64,000 nucleotides of DNA from CAYNZP01 sp964401835. GTDB lineage: Bacteria > Planctomycetota > Phycisphaerae > SM23-33. The stretch covers positions 149,981-213,980 of the forward strand of contig CAYNZP010000003.1 of assembly GCA_964401835.1 (NCBI GenBank). The letters are read 5' to 3'. Shown one piece after another: positions 44,818 through 53,300 of the stretch (the first letter of the stretch is position 1; every line of letters begins with the position of its first letter). The position numbers were made by a program, and so were the translations under genes. Below the pieces are notes generated by a model. The model ran no database searches. It was given only the letters and a program-made list of their open reading frames with translations, and was not told the origin of the DNA.

Positions 44818-45837
44818 ATGTTGGCAGCGATATCACCGTTATTGTGGATTCTGATTATCGTAATCGGCCTGCCTCTGCTGGTTATACTTATCATGTTTGG
44901 TCCGCTTTTTGGGCTATGGATACAGGCCCTTGCGGCCAAGGCCGGGGTCGGGGTGTTCGAGCTTATCGGCATGCGGCTGAGGAGGGTTAATCCGACGCTT
45001 ATTGTCACGAGCCGCATCAGTGCCGTTCGAGCCGGGGTAGACCTGACCACTGGAAACCTTGAGAGTCACTATCTCGCGGGGGGCCGGCCTATGAACGTTG
45101 TGCGAGCACTCATTGCTGCCAACAGGGCCAACATCTCACTGGACTGGAAACTCTCAACGGCAATCGACCTTGCCGGCAGAGACATTCTCGAAGCAGTCCA
45201 GACGTCGGTCAACCCCAAGGTCATCGACTGCCCGAACCCTGCCAGTGGAAAAATCACTGTAGACGCGGTCGCCAAAGACGGTATTCAGGTAAAGGCCAAG
45301 GCCCGCGTCACGGTGCGTGCCAACATAGATAGACTGGTCGGCGGTGCTACCGAGGAAACCATCATCGCCCGTGTCGGCGAGGGCATTGTTACCACAATCG
45401 GCTCGGCTGCGACTTATAAAGAGGTGCTGGAAAATCCGGACCAGATATCCAAGCGTGTTCTGGAAAAAGGTCTCGATGCGGGCACAGCCTTTGAGATTCT
45501 CTCAATCGATATCGCAGACGTCGATGTCGGCGAGAACATCGGTGCCAAGCTGCAGGCTGACCAGGCTGAAGCCGACAAGAGGCGATTCCAGGCCGAGGCT
45601 GAAAAACGCCGCGCAATGGCACTTGCAAGAGAACAGGAAATGCAGGCCCTGGTTCGCGAAAACCGCGCAAAGGTCGTTCTGGCCGAGGCGGAAATTCCAA
45701 AGGCAATCGCCGAAGCGTTCCGAAGCGGAAATCTTGGCGTGATGGATTACTATCGTCTGAAAAATATCCAGTCTGACACTCAGATGCGTGAAAATATCGG
45801 CGGCGATCAAAACAAAGACAAAAAGCCTGGATCATAA
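44818..45837 (+). CDS. floA: flotillin-like protein FloA
   Basis: A 339-residue SPFH-type membrane scaffold (UPF0365/YqfA family). An N-terminal hydrophobic hairpin (LLWILIIVIGLPLLVILIMF, then FGLWIQALAAKAGV) precedes the SPFH domain: IGMRLRRVNPTLIVTSRI, GNLESHYLAGGRPMNVVRALIAA, and the VDAVAKDGIQVKAKARVTVRAN strand region. A Glu/Ala/Arg-rich coiled coil (EADKRRFQAEAEKRRAMALA, about 245-310) follows. In other bacteria it forms membrane microdomains with short NfeD proteins. AAGGA precedes the ATG. It is part of the nfeD-nfeD-floA transcript, interrupted by the IVP gene. Confidence 0.95.
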   Translation: MLAAISPLLWILIIVIGLPLLVILIMFGPLFGLWIQALAAKAGVGVFELIGMRLRRVNPTLIVTSRISAVRAGVDLTTGNLESHYLAGGRPMNVVRALIAANRANISLDWKLSTAIDLAGRDILEAVQTSVNPKVIDCPNPASGKITVDAVAKDGIQVKAKARVTVRANIDRLVGGATEETIIARVGEGIVTTIGSAATYKEVLENPDQISKRVLEKGLDAGTAFEILSIDIADVDVGENIGAKLQADQAEADKRRFQAEAEKRRAMALAREQEMQALVRENRAKVVLAEAEIPKAIAEAFRSGNLGVMDYYRLKNIQSDTQMRENIGGDQNKDKKPGS

Positions 45838-45840
45838 ACA

Positions 45841-46536
45841 ATGCTAAGCAGCTATAAATTATCGGTACTGGCGATAGAGACGGGCGACAAGGTGCAATTG
45901 ATACTTTTTATTGCACTTGTCGCTATCTCTGTCGTTGCCGGGATACTCAAGAAGGTTTTTGAGCAATACGAGGCTAAGCGCATCGAGCGAGAGCAGGAAA
46001 TGAAAAAGCTCCGCGCTGGTGAAATGCAGAAACGCCAAAGTACCCCTCAAGAGCCGAAACAGACATATAAATCCGACTTTCAGTTGGCGCTGGAAACGCG
46101 CAGACGCCGGGCGCAGGAATCGCGAGAGATGCGGCAAGCTCAACGGCAGCAGCGCAGGCTTGCTGCCCAACCCCAACACAGGCCGCCCCCACCGCGGCCC
46201 CTAAGGCAGCCGGAACCTGTTCAGCTCGAGCCAATCGAGGTTACACATGTCGAGCTTGAAGTTGCCCAGCAACAACGAAGGCTCAAAAGAAGACTCTCCG
46301 AACCGCATCCGAAAATTGAAACAAGAGAACCGGTAGCTTCCATCACGCCTGAAAACGAAGAAAAACTTGGAAGATTGAAAGAATCAAAAGCTCCGCTTGC
46401 AGCTGAGCTGCCGCAGAGAATTATTGAACTCGGCCTCGACAGCCGCGAACAGCTTAAAAAGGCCATAATCTATCATGAAATTTTCTCTGCTCCCAAAGCG
46501 CTGCGGAGCGGTAGTGAATTGTGGGAAATTCAATAG
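45841..46536 (+). CDS. hypothetical single-pass membrane protein, Arg/Gln/Pro-rich
   Basis: A 231-residue protein with one membrane helix (VQLILFIALVAISVVAGIL, about 18-36), followed by a charged helix (FEQYEAKRIEREQEMKKL) and a long low-complexity Arg/Gln/Pro region (about 75-130, HRPPPPRPLRQPEPVQLEP). The C terminus has SREQLKKAIIYHEIFSAPKALR, a short helical motif often found at the end of planctomycete FloA-neighbour proteins. Starts three bases after floA and ends at the base before ahbAB. Unknown function. Position suggests a FloA-associated envelope protein. Confidence 0.75.
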   Translation: MLSSYKLSVLAIETGDKVQLILFIALVAISVVAGILKKVFEQYEAKRIEREQEMKKLRAGEMQKRQSTPQEPKQTYKSDFQLALETRRRRAQESREMRQAQRQQRRLAAQPQHRPPPPRPLRQPEPVQLEPIEVTHVELEVAQQQRRLKRRLSEPHPKIETREPVASITPENEEKLGRLKESKAPLAAELPQRIIELGLDSREQLKKAIIYHEIFSAPKALRSGSELWEIQ

Positions 46537-47574
46537 TTGACAGCTGAACCGGCCAAATCCGAGCAATTTAACATAGAATTGCAGGAAATAATCCAATCGC
46601 ATTTCCCCCTCGTGCGAGAACCATTCGCTCAGATAGCCAGTATGCTTGATTGTGCTGAATCGGATGTACTTTCCCGCCTTGAGCTGATGAAGGCTGACGG
46701 ACTGATAAGAGAAATCACCGGTATTTTCGATTCAACTGCACTTGGATATCACCAGGCACTTGTAGCGATGAGCGTAGCTGACGAAAAACACGAGACTGCG
46801 GGAAACCAAATCGCGGCTCATCCGGGCGTTTCGCATTGTTATGGAAGAACTGGTAAATACAACCTCTGGTTCACGCTGGCTTGTTCAGCCCAAAGCAAAC
46901 TCGGCCTGAAAAAAACAGCAGAGATACTTGCCCAAAACTGCGACGCATCGGCCTGGTTGCTGCTGCCAAGCCTGAAATGCTATAAGCTTGATGTGAGATT
47001 CCCACCCAACAGTAATAAAAGCTCACAAGCTACTAAAGAGTTGGCTGGTTTGCAATCCGGGGCTGGCTTGCCTTTGACGCCCAATCAGTTAAAAGCAATA
47101 AAGGCACTTCAATTGGACTTGCCCATAAAACAAGACCCGTTTGCCGATATCGCGGCCGAGCAAAACTTAGACACCGATATGCTCCTGGTTCACGCGGCCG
47201 ACTTAGCTGCAGCCGGCGTGCTCAAACGCTACGCAGCCGTGATTAATCACCGCGCCGCCGGAGCCCAGGCCAATGTCATGGTCATCTGGCGTGTGGAAGA
47301 AGCCGTCGCGGATGCAATCGGCAAAAAATGCGCACAACTGCCGGCTATCAGCCATTGCTATCTCAGGCCAAGGAGTGAAGACTGGCCCTACAATCTTTAT
47401 ACGATGATCCACGGCCGAAATCGTCAGGACTGTGCGATGACGATTGATGAGATCGTCACAACAACCGAACTCGGCGAACATGTAGAGCTTTGGACTGAAA
47501 AAGAATTCAAAAAGCAGAGGGTAAAGCTTTTCAGCAATGAAGAGGCTGAGTGGGAAGCGAAGTTTTCGGCGTAA
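46537..47574 (+). CDS. ahbAB: siroheme decarboxylase, AhbA-AhbB fusion
   Basis: A 345-residue protein with two Lrp/AsnC-like units in tandem, each a winged helix followed by a ferredoxin-like domain. Unit 1 (about 10-155): FAQIASMLDCAESDVLSRLE, then GVSHCYGRTGKYNLWFTLAC. Unit 2 (about 180-340): DPFADIAAEQNLDTDMLLVH, then ISHCYLRPRSEDWPYNLYTMIHG. The HCY-GR/W-NL patterns are the siroheme-decarboxylase signatures. AhbA and AhbB together convert siroheme to 12,18-didecarboxysiroheme in the siroheme-dependent heme route. Usually two genes; here fused. TTG start immediately after the preceding stop. It converges with a radical SAM gene three bases away. No sirohydrochlorin genes lie nearby. Confidence 0.85.
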   Translation: MTAEPAKSEQFNIELQEIIQSHFPLVREPFAQIASMLDCAESDVLSRLELMKADGLIREITGIFDSTALGYHQALVAMSVADEKHETAGNQIAAHPGVSHCYGRTGKYNLWFTLACSAQSKLGLKKTAEILAQNCDASAWLLLPSLKCYKLDVRFPPNSNKSSQATKELAGLQSGAGLPLTPNQLKAIKALQLDLPIKQDPFADIAAEQNLDTDMLLVHAADLAAAGVLKRYAAVINHRAAGAQANVMVIWRVEEAVADAIGKKCAQLPAISHCYLRPRSEDWPYNLYTMIHGRNRQDCAMTIDEIVTTTELGEHVELWTEKEFKKQRVKLFSNEEAEWEAKFSA

Positions 47575-47577
47575 AGC

Positions 47578-49278
47578 CTAGGCAGGCCCGTGACGGGTGG
47601 GGGAAATTTTCATCTCTTCAGCACTTTTGTTTTCTTCCAAAACAGCTACACCGTCTTCGACCAGCTTATCCCAATGTTTGTCATTAAAAATACAGCCCGG
47701 GTCGCCGGCGTGAAGCTGGCCGTAATAAGCGTCCGACCGGGCCCGGCAGCCGCCACAATAATGCTTGAAAGTGCAAACTTCGCAATGATGCAGGCGATGG
47801 TCGCGGTCGTTAAGAATCTTCCAGAATACGCTGTTGCGGAAAATATCGAGCAGGCTCGTCTGCCTGATGTTGCCCATGACGCGTTGAGGCATGTACACGC
47901 ACGGCGTGATGTCGCCGTTTGGCTCGACACATATATAAGTCCGTCCGGCTCCGCAGCCGCCAAGATATTTCGCGACGACGCGAGCCTTTACCCCGCTTCC
48001 ACTGCCCGCATGCGAGCATGAGGTTCGGCCATCCTTCAGGGCAGCACCGGCCTGGCACACCCGTCCCAGCTGTGGCGCCGTGGAAATCACGCCCATGCCC
48101 CCCTCCTGCATCTTCTCGTTCAATATCGCAAGGAGCTGCTCCCGCTGCTCGGGAGTAATGTCGCCAGAAACCATCTTCAACCCGCGTCCGACGGGAATGA
48201 AATTAAAGTGAGCAAAGCAGCTCGCCCCCAGGTCCTCGGCAAAAGTTATCATGTCCCGAACTTCGTGGAAATTGCCCTGATGCACGCACATCGCAATACC
48301 CAGTCGCAGGCCTTCGGTCTGGACGACTCTCTTGGCTCCGGCGATTGTCTTTTCCCACATTCCCTTCACGCCGCGAAAAGCGTCATGCCTTTCCGGCTCG
48401 ACCGAATCCAGCGAAATCTCGACATATCGCAAACCAGCTTCTGCCAACTCTCCAGCCAGCCTGTCCGTCATTGTCGTGCCGTTAGTGGCAATCGTTGTGT
48501 GCACGCCATAGCTCTTGGCCCTTTCAAGAACAGGAACCAAGTCGGGGCTTATGGTCGGCTCACCACCACTCAGTGCCAGCATCGGCATGTAGGCCCGGCC
48601 CATCTGGTCGACGAGTTCGAGCTTTTCTTCCAGTGTGAGTTCATCGTCAAGGGCTGAGTGCTCGCTATCCTGATAGCAGTGTTTGCATGCCAGATTGCAT
48701 CGGTTGGTAAAGTTCCAGACCGCAAAAAACGGCGCGACAAATCGTTGCGGCGTCGTCAGCCCGAATTCGGCAACGCTTCTGGCGGCGATGATCATTCCCC
48801 TGAGAGTCGGTCGATTCTCGGCAAGCTTCTCACGGAAGGTTTCTACATCGACGCTTCCCCGCATGCGGTCGATGAAAACGTGAATCGGCCAGTATTTTAT
48901 CTTCTCGGCCAGCGTTGCATCGCCGCTTCTATAGCTGCTTATAATTCTCTCGAGCGACGTCGGGCCGTTGCCGTTGGATTGCGTGAGTTTTTTCAGCAGC
49001 CACCGCATCGGGCGGCGTTTCAGCCAGTCTTCAAGCGGGTGATGGAAGTTAATCTGCGTAGCGTCCGGGGAAATATTATCTGCGAGTGTCTCGCTTTGTT
49101 GTGCGTATTGGCCACTGCTCATCGAGCCGTCGTCAGCGCGCGAAGAACTTTTGTCAGAATTGGGCGAGGGCTCGAAGGAATGTTCGTACTGCTTTCCTAT
49201 ATCGGCAGCTGTCGTGTGGCTGGCAGCCTTCGTGTAGGAATTATCTGCGGTTTTTTCTGGACCGTTTGAACTAATCAT
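47578..49278 (-). CDS. radical SAM / SPASM protein
   Basis: A 566-residue radical SAM enzyme. Residues 1-75 are low-complexity and Ser-rich, possibly not all translated. Residues 80-190 form a helical domain (PLEDWLKRRPMRWLLKKL, YWPIHVFIDRMRG, PTLRGMIIAARSVAEFGLTT). The SAM cluster is CNLACKHC (Cys194, 198, 201), with LALSGGEP and a C-terminal SPASM region (CGAGRTYICVEPNGDITPCV, then HCEVCTFKHYCGGCRARS and GDPGCIFN) for auxiliary clusters. Two readings are possible: a heme-pathway AhbC/AhbD-type enzyme, given the adjacent ahbAB, or a lipid-crosslinking enzyme acting with the Tes-like gene upstream. The long N-terminal domain and extended SPASM region favour the second, which is inference. Confidence 0.85.
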   Translation of the reverse strand: MISSNGPEKTADNSYTKAASHTTAADIGKQYEHSFEPSPNSDKSSSRADDGSMSSGQYAQQSETLADNISPDATQINFHHPLEDWLKRRPMRWLLKKLTQSNGNGPTSLERIISSYRSGDATLAEKIKYWPIHVFIDRMRGSVDVETFREKLAENRPTLRGMIIAARSVAEFGLTTPQRFVAPFFAVWNFTNRCNLACKHCYQDSEHSALDDELTLEEKLELVDQMGRAYMPMLALSGGEPTISPDLVPVLERAKSYGVHTTIATNGTTMTDRLAGELAEAGLRYVEISLDSVEPERHDAFRGVKGMWEKTIAGAKRVVQTEGLRLGIAMCVHQGNFHEVRDMITFAEDLGASCFAHFNFIPVGRGLKMVSGDITPEQREQLLAILNEKMQEGGMGVISTAPQLGRVCQAGAALKDGRTSCSHAGSGSGVKARVVAKYLGGCGAGRTYICVEPNGDITPCVYMPQRVMGNIRQTSLLDIFRNSVFWKILNDRDHRLHHCEVCTFKHYCGGCRARSDAYYGQLHAGDPGCIFNDKHWDKLVEDGVAVLEENKSAEEMKISPTRHGPA

Positions 49279-49747
49279 TGGCCGGATTTGATACCTGAAT
49301 CGTTAGTGCCGGCGACACCTCCGGCCTACCATTAATCTCGGCGGTCAGCTTTAAAACTTCGCCGGTGGGCCAATCGGGCTCGACAGTCAATAACATCGAA
49401 AACTTCCAATCCTCGCCGGCTGGCAAGGTCCAGGGCCTCATAACCATTATCGACGCTTCAGGGTAAGTTTTCACCTCGTCCCAAGCCATGCCCGTAAACC
49501 GCCATATCCGCACATAAACCGGAGCGCCGCTCCTGGCGACAATTCCCATCGGCTCGGAAGTATTATTGCTGGCGGTTACATCTACCCGGAACTGCTCGCC
49601 AATCATGAAGTCCCGCTTGGCTAACTCCAATTGAACACTCAACCCGCCATGTTCGACGGTATTAATCGGTTCAAGATCAGCCTGAGGGGCACATCCACTA
49701 ACAAGGCCGACAAGCACAACAGCTACAAAACATAAAACTTTTTTCAT
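49271..49747 (-). CDS. lipoprotein with BsuPI-like Ig-fold domain
   Basis: A 158-residue precursor. The lipoprotein signal peptide VLCFVAVVLVGLVSGC ends in a consensus lipobox. The mature part has a beta-sandwich pattern of the BsuPI/intracellular-proteinase-inhibitor type: VQLELAKRDFMIGEQFRVDV, VYVRIWRFTGMAWDEV, MVMRPWTLPAGEDWKFSMLL. ATG 49747 follows GAGG; the first in-frame start at 49759 is less likely. The end overlaps the start of the SPASM radical SAM gene by eight bases, so the two are translationally coupled. Function unknown. Confidence 0.8.
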   Translation of the reverse strand: MKKVLCFVAVVLVGLVSGCAPQADLEPINTVEHGGLSVQLELAKRDFMIGEQFRVDVTASNNTSEPMGIVARSGAPVYVRIWRFTGMAWDEVKTYPEASIMVMRPWTLPAGEDWKFSMLLTVEPDWPTGEVLKLTAEINGRPEVSPALTIQVSNPAND

Positions 49748-49778
49748 TACAAACCTCAATACTTCCTTCGTACAACTT

Positions 49779-51614
49779 TTACGATTTACTGCTTTGCTGG
49801 GCGAAGGCTTTTTCCACTATGGGCCTGTACTCCGGGCCGCAATTATAACTGCAAAACGGGAAAACTCCCGCCGGCGTCGAATAAAGAATAACACATCGCT
49901 TCACTCGTTCCACGTCATAATTGTATCGGTCCTGAAAATGCATTCCCGCACATAGCAGCGTCTTATATGTAAACTTTTCACCTTTGCCCCTGCCGACATT
50001 TTTGTCAACCATGCCCTGAAGCGAACGCATAAAAACCTTTAAAGTCAAGCCTGGAGGGGCGTTATCTTCGTTAAAATATCGTTTGAACATCCTGAAAACC
50101 CGAATTTTATCCAGCCAGCTCGCCCTGCCCCGGCAGGTAATCTTTGTAGCAAGCCGGTTCATTTCAGAAAACATTCCCTCGACATCTACGACCTGCGGGA
50201 ACGGATATCCCTTGCCCTCAGGCGAAACGAGAAAATATGTCCCGAAAGCACAATCCGGATGGACACTTGGGCGAATCTTGGGATTGCCTGTCAGGGCCTG
50301 GAGTATCTGGGAAAGCGGCACGACAATGCTTAGTGGATACATATCCCGCAAAGGAACCGCCTCGCTCTCGTCAGCCAGATCGTGGGCGAGATCGCCCAGC
50401 GTGTAACGGTGTTTTATGAGTTCTTCAGTACTGATTCGGCCGGTGAACGAAACAGGCTGATAGCTTATGCCGCTCACCGTGTCGATATTTTCAATCGCAA
50501 ATTTGTATATTTTGCCGACCTGGTCATCGTTGACACTCTTAATAATCGTCGGCACCAGGCAGATTTTTATGCCCAACTTCCGGCAGTTTTTAATCGTTGC
50601 AAGTTTCTTCTCCCAGATCCCGGGGAAGTTTCTCGTTTCTCGGTGAGGCTCTTCGCCAACGCCGTCAAATTGCATGTAGAGGGTATGCAGACCAGCCTCG
50701 ACAGATTTGCGGGCAAAATCCTCGTCAGCCATCTTTATGCCGTTGGTGGCAATCTGGATATGCGAAAAACCCATATCACGGGCTCTCGAAACTATCTTCA
50801 GAAAATCCGGATGTATCGTCGGTTCGCCACCGGTGAACTGAATAGCCGAACACGGCGTCGGCCTGAGGTCTCGCAGCACCTGGAGTTGACGCACCACTTC
50901 GTCGAAATCCGGCTCGCAAACAAAACCCGTTACGCCGGCATTGGCAAAACATATCGGGCATCGCATATTGCAGCGGTTGGTCAGGTCTATCTGGGCCAGG
51001 CACGGGCTGGAAAGGTGCTGATTGCAAAGCCCGCAATTTGACGGGCAATTTTCCCCGCCGGTTACCTGCGGAAACTTTTGGCCGGCGTGCTCTTCGAAAG
51101 TCCACCATGAAGCCTTGGAATAAAGCAACACGTCCGAATTAATGCAGTCTCGAAAATATCCGTGCTCCGGGCAGGTCTTTTCAATATATACCGCGCCATC
51201 TTGCACGAAATACCGGCCTACGATAACCGCACTGCACTGAGGGCAAAGAGTCTCCACCGTTCGCGGCAGGCGGCGAATGACCGGATTTATCCGGGTTCCA
51301 TGATAGGTTTCGACAGCACTTCCGGGAAAATCGCTGCTTGCGCTGGTCCAAATACGATCGTGATGGACCTGCCGTTGCACACCGCAATCGCTACAGTTGT
51401 AGCTTAGGACAATCTGCTCCCCGCACGCGTCAAAAACAGACTCAACCACCTTGGAGCATTTCGGACAGGTAGCCTGCATCTTGACCGGCAAGGTTGCATA
51501 ACCGTCTGCAAAGCGTCTCATCGAGCTTTTATATTGTTCAAGCTCGCTTAACCCACAAGAGGCTACTGGAGACGAACTATCGCGGACATCTTCATCTACT
51601 GCGGCTCGCTGCAT
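49779..51614 (-). CDS. Tes-like radical SAM protein (MJ0619 family; candidate lipid tail-coupling enzyme)
   Basis: A 611-residue radical SAM enzyme resembling archaeal tetraether synthase (Tes/MJ0619). N-terminal Cys sites come first: CPKC (50-53), CSDC (74-77), CPQC (124-127), CPEHG (148-152). Next is CPSNCGLC (190-197), then the SAM motif CNMRCPIC (215-222) in LTNRCNMRCPICFANAG, FTGGEPTIHPDFL and IQIATNGIKM. Several further Cys occur toward the C terminus (VKRCVILYSTPAGVFPFCSYNCG). The CPEHGYF-x-D, CPSNCGLC, TNRC and TGGEPT order is that of Tes, which joins two lipid tails by C-C bonds in archaea. Here the substrate would presumably be bacterial fatty-acid-derived lipids. AGGA precedes the ATG. 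It lies between the HgdB-like gene and the lipoprotein gene. Confidence 0.85.
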   Translation of the reverse strand: MQRAAVDEDVRDSSSPVASCGLSELEQYKSSMRRFADGYATLPVKMQATCPKCSKVVESVFDACGEQIVLSYNCSDCGVQRQVHHDRIWTSASSDFPGSAVETYHGTRINPVIRRLPRTVETLCPQCSAVIVGRYFVQDGAVYIEKTCPEHGYFRDCINSDVLLYSKASWWTFEEHAGQKFPQVTGGENCPSNCGLCNQHLSSPCLAQIDLTNRCNMRCPICFANAGVTGFVCEPDFDEVVRQLQVLRDLRPTPCSAIQFTGGEPTIHPDFLKIVSRARDMGFSHIQIATNGIKMADEDFARKSVEAGLHTLYMQFDGVGEEPHRETRNFPGIWEKKLATIKNCRKLGIKICLVPTIIKSVNDDQVGKIYKFAIENIDTVSGISYQPVSFTGRISTEELIKHRYTLGDLAHDLADESEAVPLRDMYPLSIVVPLSQILQALTGNPKIRPSVHPDCAFGTYFLVSPEGKGYPFPQVVDVEGMFSEMNRLATKITCRGRASWLDKIRVFRMFKRYFNEDNAPPGLTLKVFMRSLQGMVDKNVGRGKGEKFTYKTLLCAGMHFQDRYNYDVERVKRCVILYSTPAGVFPFCSYNCGPEYRPIVEKAFAQQSSKS

Positions 51615-51697
51615 ATTTGTTTCCTAAAAAATGCCGAATAAGGCCAAACAACATTGAGATATTTCTCTCAAACCCACTTTCAGGAATTATATGAATT

Positions 51698-52987
51698 TTA
51701 AGCTACAAAATAAGCAGGAAAATGGCGGGTTTTATTTTTGCGGGCCCGGTAGCCTTGGGCGAGTTCCATGAAAATATCCAGATCGCGGTCCATATTCGAA
51801 CTGGAAGAGTCGAAATAAAAGTTGCGAATCGGCATGTCGTCATGGTCCGAGCAAACGCTGTGATAGACCGATTCGGTTACGATTCCGTTCATGCACGAAA
51901 ACGGGCTGATATCGATAATGCCGTCAGCCCCTTTGTTGTATAGAAAGATACTCTTGCCAACCGAAAGTGCCATCTCACCAAGCGCGCCGTCAGCAGGCAG
52001 ATAAGGCCAGCCGGGTTTTAGTACATCTTCATACACGTCGTGGGGTTCTTCATAGCCAATGAATTCATCTTTGAACGGCTCGAGCAGCTTGTGCTCATCA
52101 CGCTTCTGCACAGCATGTTTGATTACAGCTGCGAGCATCGATAGAGAAAAACCTTTGCCCTCACGCTTCAATGTTCCCTTCTGCGACCAGTTCGTATACC
52201 AGACCCATTCGGTAACATCGCTCAGCCAAGCCTCACCTCCGTGGGCTTCGATTTTACGTACGGCGTCATAATTACTGAACGTATTAAGACGACAGAAAAT
52301 CTCCCCAACCACGCCTATCAAGGGCCGATCTTTGGTGTAGCGAGCCGGCACGGAATGAAAAAGGTCTCGACACTTTATCAGGGCTTCTCGCAGCGCAGGA
52401 ATTTGATCTTTCATCGAGATTTCCGGGTTTTCCAGGACCTCTTCAACCATATCCAACGATTTTTCAAAAGCGTCGTCTGCCAGACCGGCCTGAGTTTCGT
52501 AGGGCCTTGTTTTGAGAAGCATCTTGCGAATAATGTCAGAGGCTATTAACCCTCTCCATGCGCCACGCATCATGTTGGTCGCATCGGCACCCAGGCCCTC
52601 ATAGCTGTTTTTGCTCGTGGGCGATATTACCGGAACGTCGCTATAACCAAGGTCGGCTAGCACTTTTTTGAGATACGGCGCATATTGGCCGAAACGGCAC
52701 GGGCCTTCCGCGGTAGGCATGAAAAAGGCTGTCTTATCCGGTTCGAAGTCTTCGCTAAATACGATCCGCAGAAAATCCCCCAGGGTAACCTTTTGCGGAT
52801 AGCACTCCTCTCCGCTGCTATACAGGCCGCCCAATTCCAGCGTTCGCTCGTCGGATTCGTCTGTGGCCGCTGCGTTTATACCAGATGCTCTGAAGATAGC
52901 TGCCATCATCCTCGCACCAGCATAGGTCATGCGAGGTATCCACAGCGTTCGTCCGGCTAAAATATCTGGCGAATTGTTTGTCGTCAT
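51698..52987 (-). CDS. HgdB-like 2-hydroxyacyl-CoA dehydratase-type protein
   Basis: A 429-residue protein related to the D-component/HgdB-like C-terminal segment of the very long activase proteins. Cluster-ligand candidates: Cys62 in SSGEECYPQKVTLGDFLR, Cys97 in PTAEGPCRFGQYAPYLKKVL, and a late ISPFSCMNGIVTESV. PLIGVVGEIFCRLNTFSNYD is also typical. Such subunits carry a [4Fe-4S] cluster reduced by the BcrAD/BadFG activase. The 1051-residue activase at 35522 lacks exactly this part. ATG 52987 is preferred over the longer frame. First of the four-gene minus-strand run, 83 bases before the Tes-like gene. Confidence 0.82.
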   Translation of the reverse strand: MTTNNSPDILAGRTLWIPRMTYAGARMMAAIFRASGINAAATDESDERTLELGGLYSSGEECYPQKVTLGDFLRIVFSEDFEPDKTAFFMPTAEGPCRFGQYAPYLKKVLADLGYSDVPVISPTSKNSYEGLGADATNMMRGAWRGLIASDIIRKMLLKTRPYETQAGLADDAFEKSLDMVEEVLENPEISMKDQIPALREALIKCRDLFHSVPARYTKDRPLIGVVGEIFCRLNTFSNYDAVRKIEAHGGEAWLSDVTEWVWYTNWSQKGTLKREGKGFSLSMLAAVIKHAVQKRDEHKLLEPFKDEFIGYEEPHDVYEDVLKPGWPYLPADGALGEMALSVGKSIFLYNKGADGIIDISPFSCMNGIVTESVYHSVCSDHDDMPIRNFYFDSSSSNMDRDLDIFMELAQGYRARKNKTRHFPAYFVA

Positions 52988-53119
52988 TTTCTCAACCACT
53001 GAATGTAAGAATCGACCGCCGCATAGGATAACGCAACCTATCCCGCTGCTACACATATTTTATGCACAAGTCGCTGAAAAAACAGATATTACCAATGATG
53101 GCCAAAACCCCGTAAAAAA

Positions 53120-53191
53120 GGCCAGCGGTGAGAATCGAACTCACAACCCCAGCTTTACAAAAGCTGTGCTCTACCGTTGAGCTACGCTGGC
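53120..53191 (-). tRNA. tRNA-Thr (UGU anticodon)
   Basis: Complete cloverleaf on the minus strand: acceptor GCCAGCG/CGCTGGC, D arm GCTC/GAGC, anticodon stem CAGCT/AGCTG with loop TTTGTAA (anticodon TGT), T arm GTGAG/CTCAC with TTCGATT. No encoded CCA. The base after the acceptor stem (discriminator) reads C, unusual for Thr. A six-T run follows. Between it and the HgdB-like gene downstream there is no other feature. Confidence 0.95.
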
Positions 53192-53300
53192 ATGGGTTTT
53201 AGAAAAAACCGCAAAAAATAAGTTTATCGGGAGACGACTTTACAGTCAAGGACGCGTGCAACAACTGCCACACCTACCAGCACAACAGAGTCGAAACCGC

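Noticed and set aside
48658..49269. 203-residue plus-strand ORF
   Set aside because: Antisense of the SPASM radical SAM gene.
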